A stretch of DNA of 64,000 nucleotides from Chlorops oryzae. Lineage: Eukaryota; Arthropoda; Insecta; Diptera; Chloropidae. Under the pieces are notes generated by a model. That model ran no database searches and had not been told where the DNA came from. It was given only the letters and a program-made list of their open reading frames with translations. Numbering within the stretch: position 1 is the stretch's first letter; each line of letters begins with the position of its first letter. Made by a program: the position numbers and the translations under genes. Of this stretch, positions 1-10,269 are shown piece after piece. Location: assembly GCA_020466095.1 (NCBI GenBank), contig CM035806.1, positions 55,548,916 through 55,612,915 on the forward strand. The letters run 5' to 3'.

Positions 1-171
1 GAGAGGGGGGAGAGAGGGGGAGAGAGGGAGGAGGAGAGAGGGTGAGAGAGGGAGAGAGAGAGGAGAGAGAGGGAGAGAGAGAGGAGAAGAGGGAGAGAGA
101 GAGGGAGAGAGAGGGAGAGAGAGAGGAGAGAGGAGAGAGGAGAGAGGAGAAGAGGAGAGAGAAGAGAAGAG
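1..171. repeat. GA-rich low-complexity tract
   Basis: Almost pure purine strand built of GAGAG and GGAGAG units, interrupted by short G runs. It is probably the end of a longer tract that starts outside the window. It resembles the opposite strand of the long CT tract near 33.1-33.9 kb. No coding value. Confidence 0.9.
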
Positions 172-1323
172 GTCAGTAGGTTGAAGATTTAGTGAGATGG
201 ACGAAGATGAAGAAACCTCTACGCTTGTATTTATGATTACTTAGGACTTAGCATGAATGCATCCTAGTATAGCCGATATTGAACCTCACCACTACTGTGT
301 GCAATGCACACTGTGCATGTGTGCCATGAGTTTTATTGTACTATATGAGAATTACAAATAAGAGAACTAATTTGTAAGGAATAATGCATATTTTCCAGGA
401 ATAAAAAAGGAGCTTAAAATCTGCCTCTCCCGGATTAAAGAGCGTAAGGCTAAGAGTGTTTTAAAAAATAATAAAAATAGCAAAACATGAAAAAAAAATA
501 AATGCAGACTCGATTCAGCTTAGACAAATGACCCTTTAAACGATCAAATTCCACGTCGCGAGAGTTATTTCTGCTGTTATCAATGCGTGCCACGAGAAGA
601 AAAGCGATAAGATATTTATTTATTTTTTTGTGGACATTTTTTTCAAACCAATTTCACAATCGCCCGCAAAATTTGCATTCCAGGAGCAATGAAAAGGCCT
701 CGAAATATTTGAATTTACCTACTTCAACCGCGCTGGCTTGACGGGAGAGCTAGCGAAAATTGATGGAAAATAAACCCAGTCCGCACCCATACTCTCCTAC
801 GTGGATCAACCGAAGGACAATGCAATGCACAGCTGGTCCGAAGCAATTGCTTAGCAATAAAATAATTTCGTCTAAGACGTGCGCTCGTCATACCGTCGCG
901 GCACTCAGGACTTGGTGCGTCCTTGGTGCGTGTGTTGCGTTCTCATTAAAGCAGGACATGCAATGCAAGACCATGCCATTTGAATTATTCGATGTGTTCG
1001 TTGCTCAGAGCTCTTATTTTGTCCTTCGGCGTGCGCTTCGCCTCATTCCGCACTGCTCACCTCACCGCTCGCATTTCCGCGCTCTACGCGGTGTCGTAAA
1101 ACGTCGACAAATTGAATTCTTTGTTTCGCGCATTTGTTCGCATGACTCCATGGATCCATGGTCCCGCATCTACATGGTGTTATCCATTGTCGATGGTGTC
1201 CATGAACGGCGCGCGAAATCTCGCCGGGAACATGCCGCCGAGCATAAATATGCAAATAATCTGCAAATTTATAGGCCTTTGCTGCGTGTCGCTGTGAGCC
1301 ACAAACCAGAGGAGAAGGAAGAC

Positions 1324-1367
<44 letters not shown>

Positions 1368-2258
1368 AGAGACAGCGAGCGAGCGACAAAACACAGAAGG
1401 AGTGATAGCCGGGAAGCCCAAGAAGTTGGCGGTGCGATGGAAACTTTTGTGCCTGTAGCTTCTGGTTGCACTACACGCTGGATTTAGATTTGGAGACGTA
1501 CATTACATGAGCACACGATTCCATTATCTTTTACGAGCGAAAGTTATTCTATTGGCTTAGGCATTGTTTCGAATCGTCTTGTGTTTATTTTTCTTTCTAC
1601 TTCCGAAGATTCACTTCCGCTTTTACTTATTCCCTTATTTTTTTTTTCATTCCATCTTTTTTCGTTCTTTCCCTTTGCCGTATTTGTCTTATCCAGATGC
1701 CTGCGAAAGCCCTGAGTACTCGCATCAAAATGATTGATGAGGAAGCCTCCTTCACCAGTTGTTTTTAAATTAAATAACATGCTTTATTGGTTTATGGGCT
1801 TAGTTTGTATTACTTTCCTTGGAATAGAGCTCATAATTGCTATTATCAGTGCACGTTACTTCAAATTGATGATCTGCCGTTCACCATGGCCTCCCGGCAT
1901 GCCATGGACACAAGCTGGAGGACTTGGAAATTTTAATTAAGAAATCATTTATTTTAGAATAACTTTTTACTGGATCCCTTCACAGTTCTGTTTTATCCTA
2001 TGAAGTAGTTCTATTTTCGTAAAATAAATGAAAAACTTAACAGATGATTATCGCTAAATTCTCGATGGGAACGAAATGCAGGGCCCGAAAGGGGGGGCGG
2101 GGTGGTTTAAATAAATGCTTCAGCATCGCCTTTCCTTTCAATAGATATACTGCGGCAAATGTAATTTTCATGTTTCTAAGAGTGTAAAGAAATTACGTTC
2201 TTTAGAAGATTCTGGCGACAATTACCCAATAAGTATGCTACACAATTTTATTTGCCTA
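172..2258. other. Spacer without recognisable genes
   Basis: I see no supported gene here. A pure GA microsatellite lies at 1324-1372, and the long frames around it (both strands, about 140-230 codons) owe their length to the repeat and to chance. The rest is AT-rich DNA with poly-A/T tracts and a short G-rich patch near 2090-2103. Confidence 0.5.
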
Positions 2259-2260
2259 TA

Positions 2261-2391
2261 CAGTGTACTCTCTCTCTTAAGCGGACACCTAAGGTACGTA
2301 AAAATATGTCCGCGTAAAAGGAAACTATTTGGGAATCCAGAATACTAGAGTGTCCGTTTAAGAGGAGTGTCCGCATGGAGAGAGTTCACTG
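2261..2391. mobile_element. Pogo/Tigger-like MITE, 131 bp
   Basis: The left end begins CAGTGTACTCTCTCT and the right end, read on the other strand, begins CAGTGAACTCTCTCC. Both are flanked by TA (2259-2260 and 2392-2393). Subterminal motifs of the GTCCGC-TTAAG type occur on both sides. A CAG start plus TA target duplication is the pogo/mariner pattern. No transposase is present, so it is non-autonomous. A related right-end remnant lies near 48668-48725. Confidence 0.7.
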
Positions 2392-2401
2392 TAATTACAA
2401 G

Positions 2402-2991
2402 CAGGGCAAGCAAAAATATTTAAAATCAGCCGTAAAAGTGTACATGTCAAAATTTTAAAATTTTTCAGTGCTAGAACCCCGTTAATCTCTTAAAATTACG
2501 CCTATTAATATAGTTCTTCAGAGGGGTGTTATGGAATTTTACAGATCATATAAAAGTTGGAACAAAATTCCACCCGCAAATATTTATTTATTTTTTTATT
2601 TTTTATTATTTTTTTTTTTTGCGGCGAGGAGCTCATAAGTCCTTTCGGACTGTCAGCATCCGTGATCTATTCGTCGTTGGGATTTCTACCCTGGAAACGC
2701 TGTGGCATTACTTTGGGATAGGGCCCAAGTTTCGTCAAAGGTGACGCTCCCAACAATTAACCCGCGGCCGGGTCCGGCTTCATACATTTATTTACCAGTC
2801 TGCATGAAATTCGACTGGGGCAATCGGCTAGCACCGCGACTCAGGAAAGGCGGGGCCTTCAAGCCCGTGACCTGTGCCATGGGGCCCCCGGCCTAAACCG
2901 GAAAATATTTATGAATTGATTTATTTTTTCTTAAATATTGACGTGCATAGGGCATGCTTAGGGCTCATATGAAATATTTTTGCTTGCCCTG
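2402..2991. mobile_element. hAT-like MITE (CAGGGCAA ends), copy 1
   Basis: The ends are CAGGGCAAGCAAAAATATTT and its inverse, with imperfect 8-bp flanks ATTACAAG (2394-2401) and ATTACTAA (2992-2999). CAGGG ends with 8-bp duplications are typical of hAT elements. Copy 2 lies at 63305-63570, shares the ends and most of the interior, and lacks the GC-rich 2587-2902 segment. That segment is therefore a later insertion. No transposase frame is present. Confidence 0.7.
2587..2902 (-). mobile_element. SINE-like retroposed sequence inside hAT-like MITE
   Basis: A GC-rich block of about 280 bp sits next to a T-rich run (2587-2620), which is a poly(A) tail when read on the minus strand. The nine bases AAATATTTA occur on both sides (2578-2586 and 2903-2911) and fit a target-site duplication. 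The block is absent from the sister MITE at 63305-63570. No clear pol III boxes could be recognised, so it could be a SINE of unknown origin or a short piece of another retroposon. Confidence 0.5.
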
Positions 2992-3030
2992 ATTACTAAG
3001 GCAATAGAAAGCACCAAAGTATGCTTATTA

Positions 3031-3147
3031 GTGGTATTCAAGCAACAGTGCAAACGCAGTGTGCAATATTTGCACTTGTCAAATTGCGTACAAGAAAAGC
3101 AGTGCAAATATTGCACACTGCGATTTGCACTGTTGCTTGAATACCAC
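3031..3147. mobile_element. Snap-back MITE, 117 bp, 5-bp duplication
   Basis: Two arms of about 47 bp are inverse copies of each other except for one or two bases. Each starts GTGGTATTCAAGCAACAG, and they surround a short loop. The flank TATTA is present on both sides (3026-3030 and 3148-3152). The DNA could fold into a near-perfect hairpin. Superfamily is not assigned. Confidence 0.75.
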
Positions 3148-3253
3148 TATTATATATTAAGAATAATTCTGGCAGTCGGGTATGTGCATCAAGTTAGCTT
3201 GCACTTTTTCGAATTTCCCAAAAAAAGTTATTGTGCTGTAATGTGCCCAGTTT

Positions 3254-3843
3254 TGGTTGCGGGTATCCACAGTAACTTGGCTTCGGCTGGCTGTGTAAGA
3301 GCGAAAATCATTTGGACGCCCAGTCATATCGGCATTTCATTTAATGAAAAAGCAGACTGTCTTGCAAGGGAGGCTGCTGACAGTGGTTTTCCCATCGATC
3401 CTCCTATGTCGCATTCCGAAGCTCTTAGGAGCATTGAAAACAGGATAAGGAACAAATGGCTGAATGATGTATATCAGGAAGAACTTGAAAAAGCCTCCGG
3501 TTATGGTTTGGCCTTTCCTGTCCAACCCAAAAAACCCTGGTTTTACAAACTCCCTCTTCCGTCAAAATCAATTAAAATGCTAAACAGAGTCATCACTGGT
3601 TTCACTTACGATAAAATCTTTCTTTGTAACATTAATGCCGTCTCTTCAAACATGTGTGACACATGTGGAGAGATCGAATCTTTTGAACATCAAATTTTTG
3701 AGTGTCCTGCCTTTTCTGAAATTAGGAAAAGGTTTAATTTCTTTAAAAAGTATGATAATCGAACCGACTTCCTCAGAGCGGGAGTCTTGGATGATTGGTG
3801 TGAACTTGCAAGGTTTGTGGATGAAGCTAATTGTTCATGGTAA
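3254..3843 (+). pseudogene. LINE ORF2 C-terminal fragment: RNase H end plus CCHC region
   Basis: The frame is open to the stop at 3841-3843. It holds WTPSHIGI followed by NEKADCLA, the closing part of the RNase H fold found in I-clade LINE polyproteins. Further on comes CDTCGEIESFEHQIFEC, a C-x2-C-x7-H-x4-C cluster typical of LINE C-termini. The reverse transcriptase and endonuclease are missing through truncation, so it cannot move itself. The open frame upstream of 3254 belongs to flanking DNA read through by chance. Confidence 0.85.
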
Positions 3844-4194
3844 TTCTTTATTTTACATAGACGTAAAATCAGTAATCATTCTTTATATAGTAGCAGAAAC
3901 CGTCTTCTCGTGGCTATCTGCCAGTGGCATATCATTGCCACATAATTCGAAGAAAAGTACTGTTCCGGCTATATACTTCGTATACCAATTTGGCCTGCTG
4001 TCCGGCTTAGTAGCGTCACGGGCGTATGTCATCTCCTCTGCTGAGGACTACCACCGATCAACTGAAATTTGCTTCAATGACCGTCCTTACGTGCACCTAT
4101 TTAAGTGACCGCTCGAAGTACACCCTGGCATATGTGGACCAAAGTTGTGTCCCAGCCATCTACACCTAAAGCTAAAAAAAAAAAAAAAAAAAAA
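3254..4194 (+). mobile_element. 5'-truncated LINE (RNase H-bearing, I-like clade)
   Basis: This is the 3' part of a non-LTR retrotransposon: an RNase H end, a C-terminal zinc-finger-like region, a 3' untranslated region and a poly(A) tail (4174-4194). The 16 bases from 3238 to 3253 (GTAATGTGCCCAGTTT) recur directly after the tail (4195-4210), which gives an exact target-site duplication and fixes both ends. The truncated 5' end is normal for target-primed reverse transcription. The insertion lies beside sequence of family A copy 3. Confidence 0.88.
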
Positions 4195-4210
4195 GTAATG
4201 TGCCCAGTTT

Positions 4211-4947
4211 GTGCTATCATGTGCAAAATGATATGAAAAGCTTGAAAAACTTAAAACTAATCAAGGAAACTCAATATAAAGGAGTAATAGAAGTTTTTTC
4301 CTTAGTCCTTCACTGTCCATAAAACTTTTTAATCACACTGCTTTAGTAACAATATGTTAGTACATTCTAAACACAATCAAATTTGTGGCCTTAGTTCAAA
4401 ATGTATGTCAATTAATGTCAATTTATTATTAAATGAAAACGTTCGTAGACATTAGGCAAAACGCATACATATACACTTATGACAGCTTAAATTATGAGCT
4501 TTTAAAGCTGTAAAAAACAAACCGATTCCATGCCGGGCTTCTATTATAATTTTCTTGCAAGTGGCATCATAGTGCCACTTTGTGTCTACCCGTATTGTTG
4601 TTGGTAGCTTTTTGGTGAATTTCTCGAAAGAGTTGAATTTCCTATACCTGCCTAATGGTGAATTTCGCCATTAGCGACAGAGCCTTTTCGATGGAGACAG
4701 TTAAGCGAACCCGACACGGTACTGAATTCCGTACTGAATGCTATATGTGTGTTAGTGAAATAAATGTGTATGCGTCTCACAACGACGGAAGCGATTCAGT
4801 AAGCAAAATCCAAATCGTTTTGATTTTCCGTATTGAATGGCTGAATTCAGTAACGTGTCGACGCAAACATACTGAACACGTACGTATGAATTCAGTAGGC
4901 TATTCAGTACCGTGTCGGGTTCGCTTTAGACCTACACTCCAGGGATG
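4211..4947 (-). mobile_element. Family A copy 3 (P-like, non-autonomous), partial
   Basis: Read on the minus strand, this matches family A copies at 6346-7915 and 12814-15185. It has the end region with GTCTAACTGTC, the ACCAACAACAATACGGGT block, and the palindromic AGTGGC-GCCACT segment. The right terminus ends near 4947. The left boundary is not resolved because the LINE inserted next to it. A Harbinger-like MITE (4704-4925) interrupts it. Confidence 0.65.
4704..4925. mobile_element. PIF/Harbinger-like MITE, 222 bp, TTA duplication
   Basis: The ends AGCGAACCCGACACGG and CCGTGTCGGGTTCGCT are perfect inverse repeats, flanked by TTA (4701-4703 and 4926-4928). A 3-bp TTA/TAA duplication is the PIF/Harbinger signature. 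Removing the element restores the family A terminal sequence, so the empty site is visible in the sister copies. Internal ATTCAGTA and GAATTC motifs repeat. No coding capacity. Confidence 0.8.
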
Positions 4948-5217
4948 AAAAAGTAGGTACCTTTTTCGGCCCTTTTTGGCCTCAAAGGTACATTAAGTAC
5001 AATTGCTTCGATCTAGGTACATTGCGTTTTTCAAAAATTTTTCCGGTCACTAAACCAAAAGAATGTGTTTGTAACAAGTGGTTGATTGCAATATTATTAT
5101 TATTTTTACTTGCTTTAAGAAAATTTGTCTGGCAGCTACCCAGTAATTTCAAATTTTTATTACCATTATTGATATACTGAATGAATGTTAAGTTTTTAAT
5201 ACAAAATTTTTTATAAA

Positions 5218-5748
5218 ATTCGAAGACGGCGGGGTCGCAAACGAAAGATAATGTAAATCGAAAAATTTGGGCATCATTTAATATTTCTTAAATTGAGGTT
5301 TAGAGGTCGCTCAGGGGACTTGAATTTTCATCAAATAACGCCTTAAAGAGAGCTAAAAAATTTTTATTTAGTTTTTGTAAATTTAGAATTTTCAATTTGA
5401 CAGATTTTCAACTTTTTCTGTATACTTTTAGGGGCAGAAAACACAAAAATTGTTTTCAATTAATGGTTTTTCCAGGAACAGTTCGATGTTTTACCGATCA
5501 AATGATTCATAATATGTTTAAGCGATTCGAAAACATTTATTTGCATATAAATTTGTTTATGTAACAGACTTGCATTTAGGCTATATACCAAAAATGTTAC
5601 ATTTCAACTTAAACGCATCAGCGCACTATCTAAACCTCAATAAAAAAAATTTCTAATGATGCCCAAATTTTTCTTTTTGCCTAAACTTTCTTTTTAGACC
5701 CCGCCGTCTTCGAATCTCAACACTTTTTTTCACGTCTGAAACGCCCTA
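5218..5748. mobile_element. hAT MITE related to the 47.4 kb copy
   Basis: The outer parts are inverted: CGAAGACGGCGGGGTC with AATCGAAAAATTTGGGC on the left, and the inverse on the right ending CGTCTGAAACGCCCTA. The interior matches the element at 47399-48129. The left terminus is degraded, so no clean 8-bp duplication is seen here. The assignment to hAT comes from the better-preserved copy. Confidence 0.6.
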
Positions 5749-5968
5749 ATATGTCACTCTCATAGATTTTGGGCGGGACATTTCGCGCCAGTTAGAAAAA
5801 GATGTTACACGGCAGGCAAAAAAGAGCGAGAGAGAAATACTTTTGGTGAGTACCTAAGTGAAAAATGCTCATTTTGGTGGGTACCCAAGCCCGTGGTGGG
5901 TACCCAAGACCGTGTTGAAAAGAGCCAAAATAGAAACGACTCCTGAGTGACATATATAGTTATATATG
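5749..5968 (+). mobile_element. Family B MITE copy 1 (left end truncated)
   Basis: It matches the family B copies at 8678-8907 and 12200-12457: ATGTCACTCTCAT near the left end, the tandem GGTGGGTACCCA units, and TGAGTGACATATATA at the right end. The left AT-rich terminus is missing where it abuts the hAT MITE. No protein is encoded. Confidence 0.7.
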
Positions 5969-6155
5969 GTTGTTGTGTTCTATATGCCTTTGCTCAAAGC
6001 CAATGTGAGAGCAGTGTTGCCATGTTGAGGGATATTTTCCATTTTGAGGGAATTTTCGCAACAGATATTGGAAAAAGGGAAAAAGGGATTTTATTTGTTT
6101 TGTTGAACACCACAAAGGGATTGTTCAATAATCGATACAAAGCGTTAAGTGGCTA

Positions 6156-6313
6156 ATCCACATTCGAGCATGCTCGTGCGAGCGGCTCGGCTCGATGCAA
6201 TGCTCGATCGTATGAGGTGATGTTGGTTAATGAATTGGCTCGCCAGCATCACCACTTACGATCGAACATTGCATCGAGCCGAGCCGCTCGCACGAGCATG
6301 CTTGAATGTGGAT
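6156..6313. mobile_element. GC-rich snap-back MITE
   Basis: Arms of about 70 bp are nearly perfect inverse copies, running from ATCCACATTCGAGCATGC inward to a short loop near 6230. The CGAGCCGAGCCGCTCG-type sequence is much richer in GC than its surroundings. Exact ends and target duplication are uncertain (TA or less). It would fold into a very stable hairpin if transcribed. Confidence 0.65.
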
Positions 6314-6366
6314 AGGACACTTTAGACATCTTAGTAGTTATAAGGCATGTAGGTCTGTAGGTCTAA

Positions 6367-7160
6367 AGCTTGAGGTACAATAGGTGCGACAGAACGACAC
6401 GACGATGCGCTTTGTCGTCGTGATCTGTCAAATGTAATATCAATACACGCAAACCTATGGAACAACGTACAATGCTCTCGGATACGACAGCACGATGCGA
6501 CAAATATTCGAAAAATTGAATATTTGTCGCTCCGACACGATTTGACATTCTGAAAGCAGGGATGGTTGCGTTAAAAACAGGGCTGATATCTGAAACATCT
6601 GTTTTGAAAGGAAAATGGAAGTTATGAAATGGATAAGCTCAGCGAGGAAAATATTCAAATAGTAATAGATTTGGTGCGCGAAAAGCATTTGTTTTATGAC
6701 AAGGGCCATCCGCACTATAAAAAAGCGATTGGAAGGACAACGTGTGGCAAGATATAGCAAGAAAACTACATTCAAATAGTCAATGTCAAATTTCTGAACA
6801 TTCATACGAGCGGCCTTACAAAACATTTCAGGATCGTCTTTTTCATTCCAATAAATGTTGTAGCGTAAAATCCCAATGGGTCCCGACATTCGAACATTGG
6901 TCGAACCCACCAATTTCGCGTACGCTTTTTTGCCTCAATGTATTTTCGATGGCCTAAAAATGCTGCCGTTGCATACAACAAAATTCGGTGCGAGCTTAAT
7001 GCTCTCATTTTCCTACTTTTTTTTTTGTCGTTTGCGAGTAACATATGATTGCAAACGATACGATTTTCCCTGCAATTGTACATTGGCTTGCAACACGACA
7101 AATCGGATGCGACAAATCGTTTTGTCGTGTCGTTCTGTCGCACCTATTGTACCTCAAGCT
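6367..7160. mobile_element. PIF/Harbinger element with TAA duplication and MADF gene
   Basis: The inverted ends of about 38 bp start AGCTTGAGGTACAATAGG and continue with GTGCGACAGAACGACACG. TAA flanks both sides (6364-6366 and 7161-7163). Family A copy 2 shows the uninterrupted site GGTCTAACTGTCGACG, which confirms the insertion point. The interior keeps a damaged MADF-domain gene but no recognisable transposase, so it is a deleted, non-autonomous Harbinger. Confidence 0.85.
6629..6860 (+). pseudogene. MADF-domain (Adf-1-like) protein remnant
   Basis: From an ATG at 6629 the frame gives IDLVREKHLFYDKGHPHYKK. This matches the first half of a MADF domain, the DNA-binding Myb-like fold of Adf-1. 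After a frameshift near 6735-6740 the next frame continues with DNVWQDIARKL, the second helix region. PIF/Harbinger elements usually encode such a DNA-binding partner beside the transposase. Here the gene is broken and the transposase is gone. Confidence 0.75.
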
Positions 7161-7915
7161 TAACTGTCGACGTCGAAAAGCCTCTGCCGCGATGGGGATA
7201 TACACCATTAGGCAGGCATAGGAAATTCAACAAATTGGGGATATTCACCAAAAAGCTACCAACAAAAACCTTAGGCAGGAATAGGAAATTCAACAAATTC
7301 GAGAAATTCACCAGAAAGCTACCAACAACAATACGGGTGGACACAAAGTGGCACAATGATGCCACTTGCAAGAAAATTATCAAAGAATCACGGCGTCAGC
7401 TCGGGTTTTTATATAGCTTTAAAAGTTATAATTGAAGCTTTAATAAATATATTACGATATACTTTTGCTTAATGTGCACGAATGTTTTCATTTTGTAATA
7501 AATTGAAATAAATTTTTGACTACTGCTACGAATTTGATTGTATATAGAATTTAGTATTTTTGCTGAAAAAGTGTGATCAAAAAGTTATGTGGACAGGGTA
7601 GGACAAAACAAACCATTTCTATTTCTCCTTAATATTGAGTTTCCTTGATTATTTTTATGTTTTTCAAGCTTTTCATGGCATTTTATGAGTTTGGTAGATA
7701 TTTTATATGTAATGTACTCGAAAATCTCCCAAAATTAAAATTAAAAGTGGCAATGCATTTCACCACAGCAGAGCTAAAGACTTCGCTGCCATAGCGTGCT
7801 TCTCTTTTCCTCATGCTATATGCATATGCTGAAGCAGCGTAGCTCTAACACATTGCAGGGATTAGGAAGAAGAAGAGTTAGACCTACAGTCCTACATGAC
7901 CTACAGTCCTACATG

Positions 7916-7970
7916 TATAAGGTCTTTGGCTGAACTGTTCAAAACGGGTAAAACAATTTTATCTTCGGAG
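7916..7970 (+). pseudogene. Fragment of broken protease-transposon gene (5' remnant)
   Basis: This short stretch lies between the family A copy 1 insertion and the family C insertion. If the insertions and one duplication of each are removed, it joins 6314-6345 upstream and 8642-8677 downstream into one longer frame-rich sequence leading to 8916. A frameshift near 8650 is needed. Function of this part is unknown. It is listed to show that the insertions hit one older gene. Confidence 0.4.
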
Positions 7971-8633
7971 CATATATTACTATATGTGGCACTCTACAAC
8001 AACTATGCTTGTTGAGTTGAAGTAGGCCCCCGTTGCATGCATTCTTATGGCAAAATCAAAAACGTAGCACGCCCCCGAGAAATTCCGGGTCCGGTCTAAC
8101 AAATCTTTTCAAATCTTGTAACATGTACCAAAATGTTTGGTATAACTCATGTACATGTATAAGTGTTCGTCAAATATTTTTTGTTAAAACTCATTTTTTT
8201 CGACTAAAATATGGTTTTTATATAATATCAAAAATCTTGACGTGAAATTTTCCTTTTGTTCTTCAACAACGCTAAAGAAGAGCACTCATGCTTCGAATAT
8301 GACCGAATGTTTGTTAACAAAACAGAACAGCTGATATGAACTTTTCAGTGATGTAGAAAAAATTCTAGCTCGATACCAAACTAATGGCTCAAGTACTTAT
8401 AACAAATCATGCTAAAATAAATACAAAAACTACTTCTTCTTTAAACTCCTCTCTTGAAAAGGGCATAGTATTGCATAATCTTTCATCAAAAACCTAAAAG
8501 GTTGTATACTAAAAAGAAAACATTAAAAAATTTCAACGCAAGAATGCTTAGTTACAAAATTGAGTGAGTACTCAAAACATTCTAGCATCATTAATTCGGT
8601 TGTTGTTGGGAGTGCCACATATAGTAATATATG
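7971..8633. mobile_element. Family C element, 663 bp, 8-bp duplication
   Basis: The inverted ends start CATATATTACTATATG followed by TGGCACTC and CAACAAC. The exact 8-bp flank CTTCGGAG occurs at 7963-7970 and 8634-8641. A second copy in opposite orientation lies at 11959-12763. The CA start and 8-bp duplication suggest hAT or P superfamily. The interior has no transposase. The ends resemble family B, so B may be a short derivative. Confidence 0.75.
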
Positions 8634-8641
8634 CTTCGGAG

Positions 8642-9635
8642 TATTGCTGCTTTACGAGAACCAGATAGTCTCGAAGGCATATATAACTATATATGTCACT
8701 CAGGAGCCGTTTCTATTTTGGCTCTTTTCAACACGGTCTTGGGTACCCACCACGGTCTTGGGTACCCACCAAAATGAGAATTTTTCGCTTAGGTACTCAC
8801 CAAAAGTATTTCTCTCTCGCTCTTTTTTTGCCTGCCGAGTGACATCTCTTTCTGGCGCGAAATGTCCCGCCCAAAATCTATGAGAGTGACATATATAATA
8901 ATATATGCTCGAAGGTATTCAAGACCATGCCATCGCGATTTTTGTTGTGTCGCAAAGTGAATGTCAAAGCAATAACTTTGTCACAGATCAATCAAGAGAA
9001 TTTTTATGTAATTCCGTTTGAGGAGTTGATGTGGAAGAGAAGTATGTTGAAGTAGAAGGAAATGACGATGTCATTGATGACCTCGAAGTCAGTAATACCG
9101 ATGCTTTTCATTGGGCAAACAATTTGCTAGAAAGTACTAAAAAGAACATTGCCGATCTTAATGAAACTGGAGACATAAGCCCATACCATTGTCCGAAGGT
9201 TGCTGAAAATTTGAAAAAATTGCTACCGTATTTTCCACTTTTTAGCCAGGTTATGATCCCATTCTTTAAATACGGCAGCAAGAGAGCCACGTCTGCAGGA
9301 GTAGAGTCGGAATTTAACGATTTGAAAAAAGAGTGCTCCAAGATGTAGCAACATTGCGAGTTGACAAGTTCATACTTCGACACATTGCATCTTTCCCAGG
9401 GAAGTTGACAATTGGGCTCGCTCAAGAATTGCTTGCGACTGAGGACGAAAAAACTAAACATAATCTCAACAAAGACTTTAAAACTCAAGAACGAAAAACT
9501 GAACATGCTGAAGATATGACTGAACTACAAGAAGAAGAAAACTGGCGGCAAAAAAACAAACGACAAAAATATAAAAAATACGTTGACAACGTGCCAGAGT
9601 ATAACTCAAATCAGGATGTAATTACAACATTACCA
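8642..9635 (+). pseudogene. Transposon-type gene, central part (VESEFNDLK region), interrupted
   Basis: The coding trace starts at 8642-8677, skips family B, resumes at 8916 with GIQDHAIAIFVVSQSE, meets a stop at 9019-9021, and runs open from 9022 to 9348. A frameshift near 9348 leads to LRVDKFILRHIAS and then EEENWRQ and a lysine-rich tail. The motif ATSAGVESEFNDLKK, followed by a short basic linker and a VDKFI helix, recalls C-terminal parts of MULE-like transposase proteins of invertebrates; that link is from memory of the pattern, not from a search. The frame is damaged, so it is a pseudogene. Confidence 0.55.
8678..8907 (-). mobile_element. Family B MITE copy 2, 230 bp, 8-bp duplication
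   Basis: The ends are CATATATAACTATATATG and the inverse of CATATATTATTATATATG, followed by TCACTC. The 8-bp flank CTCGAAGG is exact (8670-8677 and 8908-8915). The interior has two GGGTACCCACCACGGTCT-like units. Its orientation is opposite to copies 1 and 3. Removing it restores an open frame in the protease-transposon gene. Confidence 0.85.
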
Positions 9636-10269
9636 CACAGAGAAAAAAATCAACCAGAAAACTGGTTAAATCAAAAGGAAAAACATACAAAACGGCTTCA
9701 ACAAGGAATATTTTTAATTTTAACAATTTTTCTTGTTGAAAAAATTAAAAATTTTCCTTTTGAATCAACCATATTTCAGGTTGAATTGAAATGATAATTT
9801 TCAAAAATGGATTTAAATTTAAATTGTTGAACTAACCACGGACATAGTTGAAATGACAAGATATTTTTTTAAAAAATTCCAAAAAAAAATACCTATACAA
9901 GAAGAAATGTCAAAAAAAATTTAATTAACGTTCAAAGCAAATGGCCATAGAGCACTCTGCTGAACATGACCCAAAAAATAGCCATCGGATGGACTTCATC
10001 CGGTTTTGTCACTCCGTTTTGGTGACTGCTTTCGCAATGCTTAAAAAGTTCTAAGATGAATACATATCTTATATGTCTTATTTTATAAAACAAATGAGAA
10101 TTATACCGAACGAAAAGAAATGTAATTAAACATAGTTCCTTTCAATTCAACCAAAAATGTTGTTGACTCAACCGTTTTCCTTTTGAAATTTTTGTTCTGC
10201 TCGAAAATCAAAAGGACTGTGAATAACAATGCGCCCTTTTAAAAAAATCATGGTTACGTTCGCTCAGTG
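9636..10269. mobile_element. Family D MITE copy 1, 634 bp
   Basis: It matches 22027-22584 along most of its length, including CAACCAGAAAACTGGTT near the left end and a central hairpin ATCGGATGGACTTCATCCG. Ends are of the CACAGAG / CACTGAG type. The 8-bp flanks are imperfect (CATTACCA, 9628-9635; CATTAATT, 10270-10277). It splits the coding trace of the protease-transposon gene between the transposase-like and protease-like parts. Confidence 0.7.

Larger units (their letters stand above)
6346..7915. mobile_element. Family A copy 1 (CA...TG ends, 7-bp duplication)
   Basis: The ends are inverse repeats (CATGTAGGTCTGTAGGTC left; the inverse of CATGTAGGACTGTAGGTC right). The right end is partly doubled. 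The 7-bp flank TATAAGG occurs at 6339-6345 and 7916-7922. CA...TG ends with a 7-bp duplication fit the P superfamily of the Galileo/1360 type, by analogy only. The element sits in the broken protease-transposon gene and is itself interrupted by a Harbinger element (6367-7160). Confidence 0.65.

Noticed and set aside
760..1471. Frames of 232 codons (plus) and 142 codons (minus)
   Set aside because: Both cross the GA microsatellite at 1324-1372, overlap each other and show no domain.
2980..3253. N-terminal extension of the LINE frame
   Set aside because: The target duplication places the LINE start at 3254; upstream codons cross an unrelated snap-back MITE.
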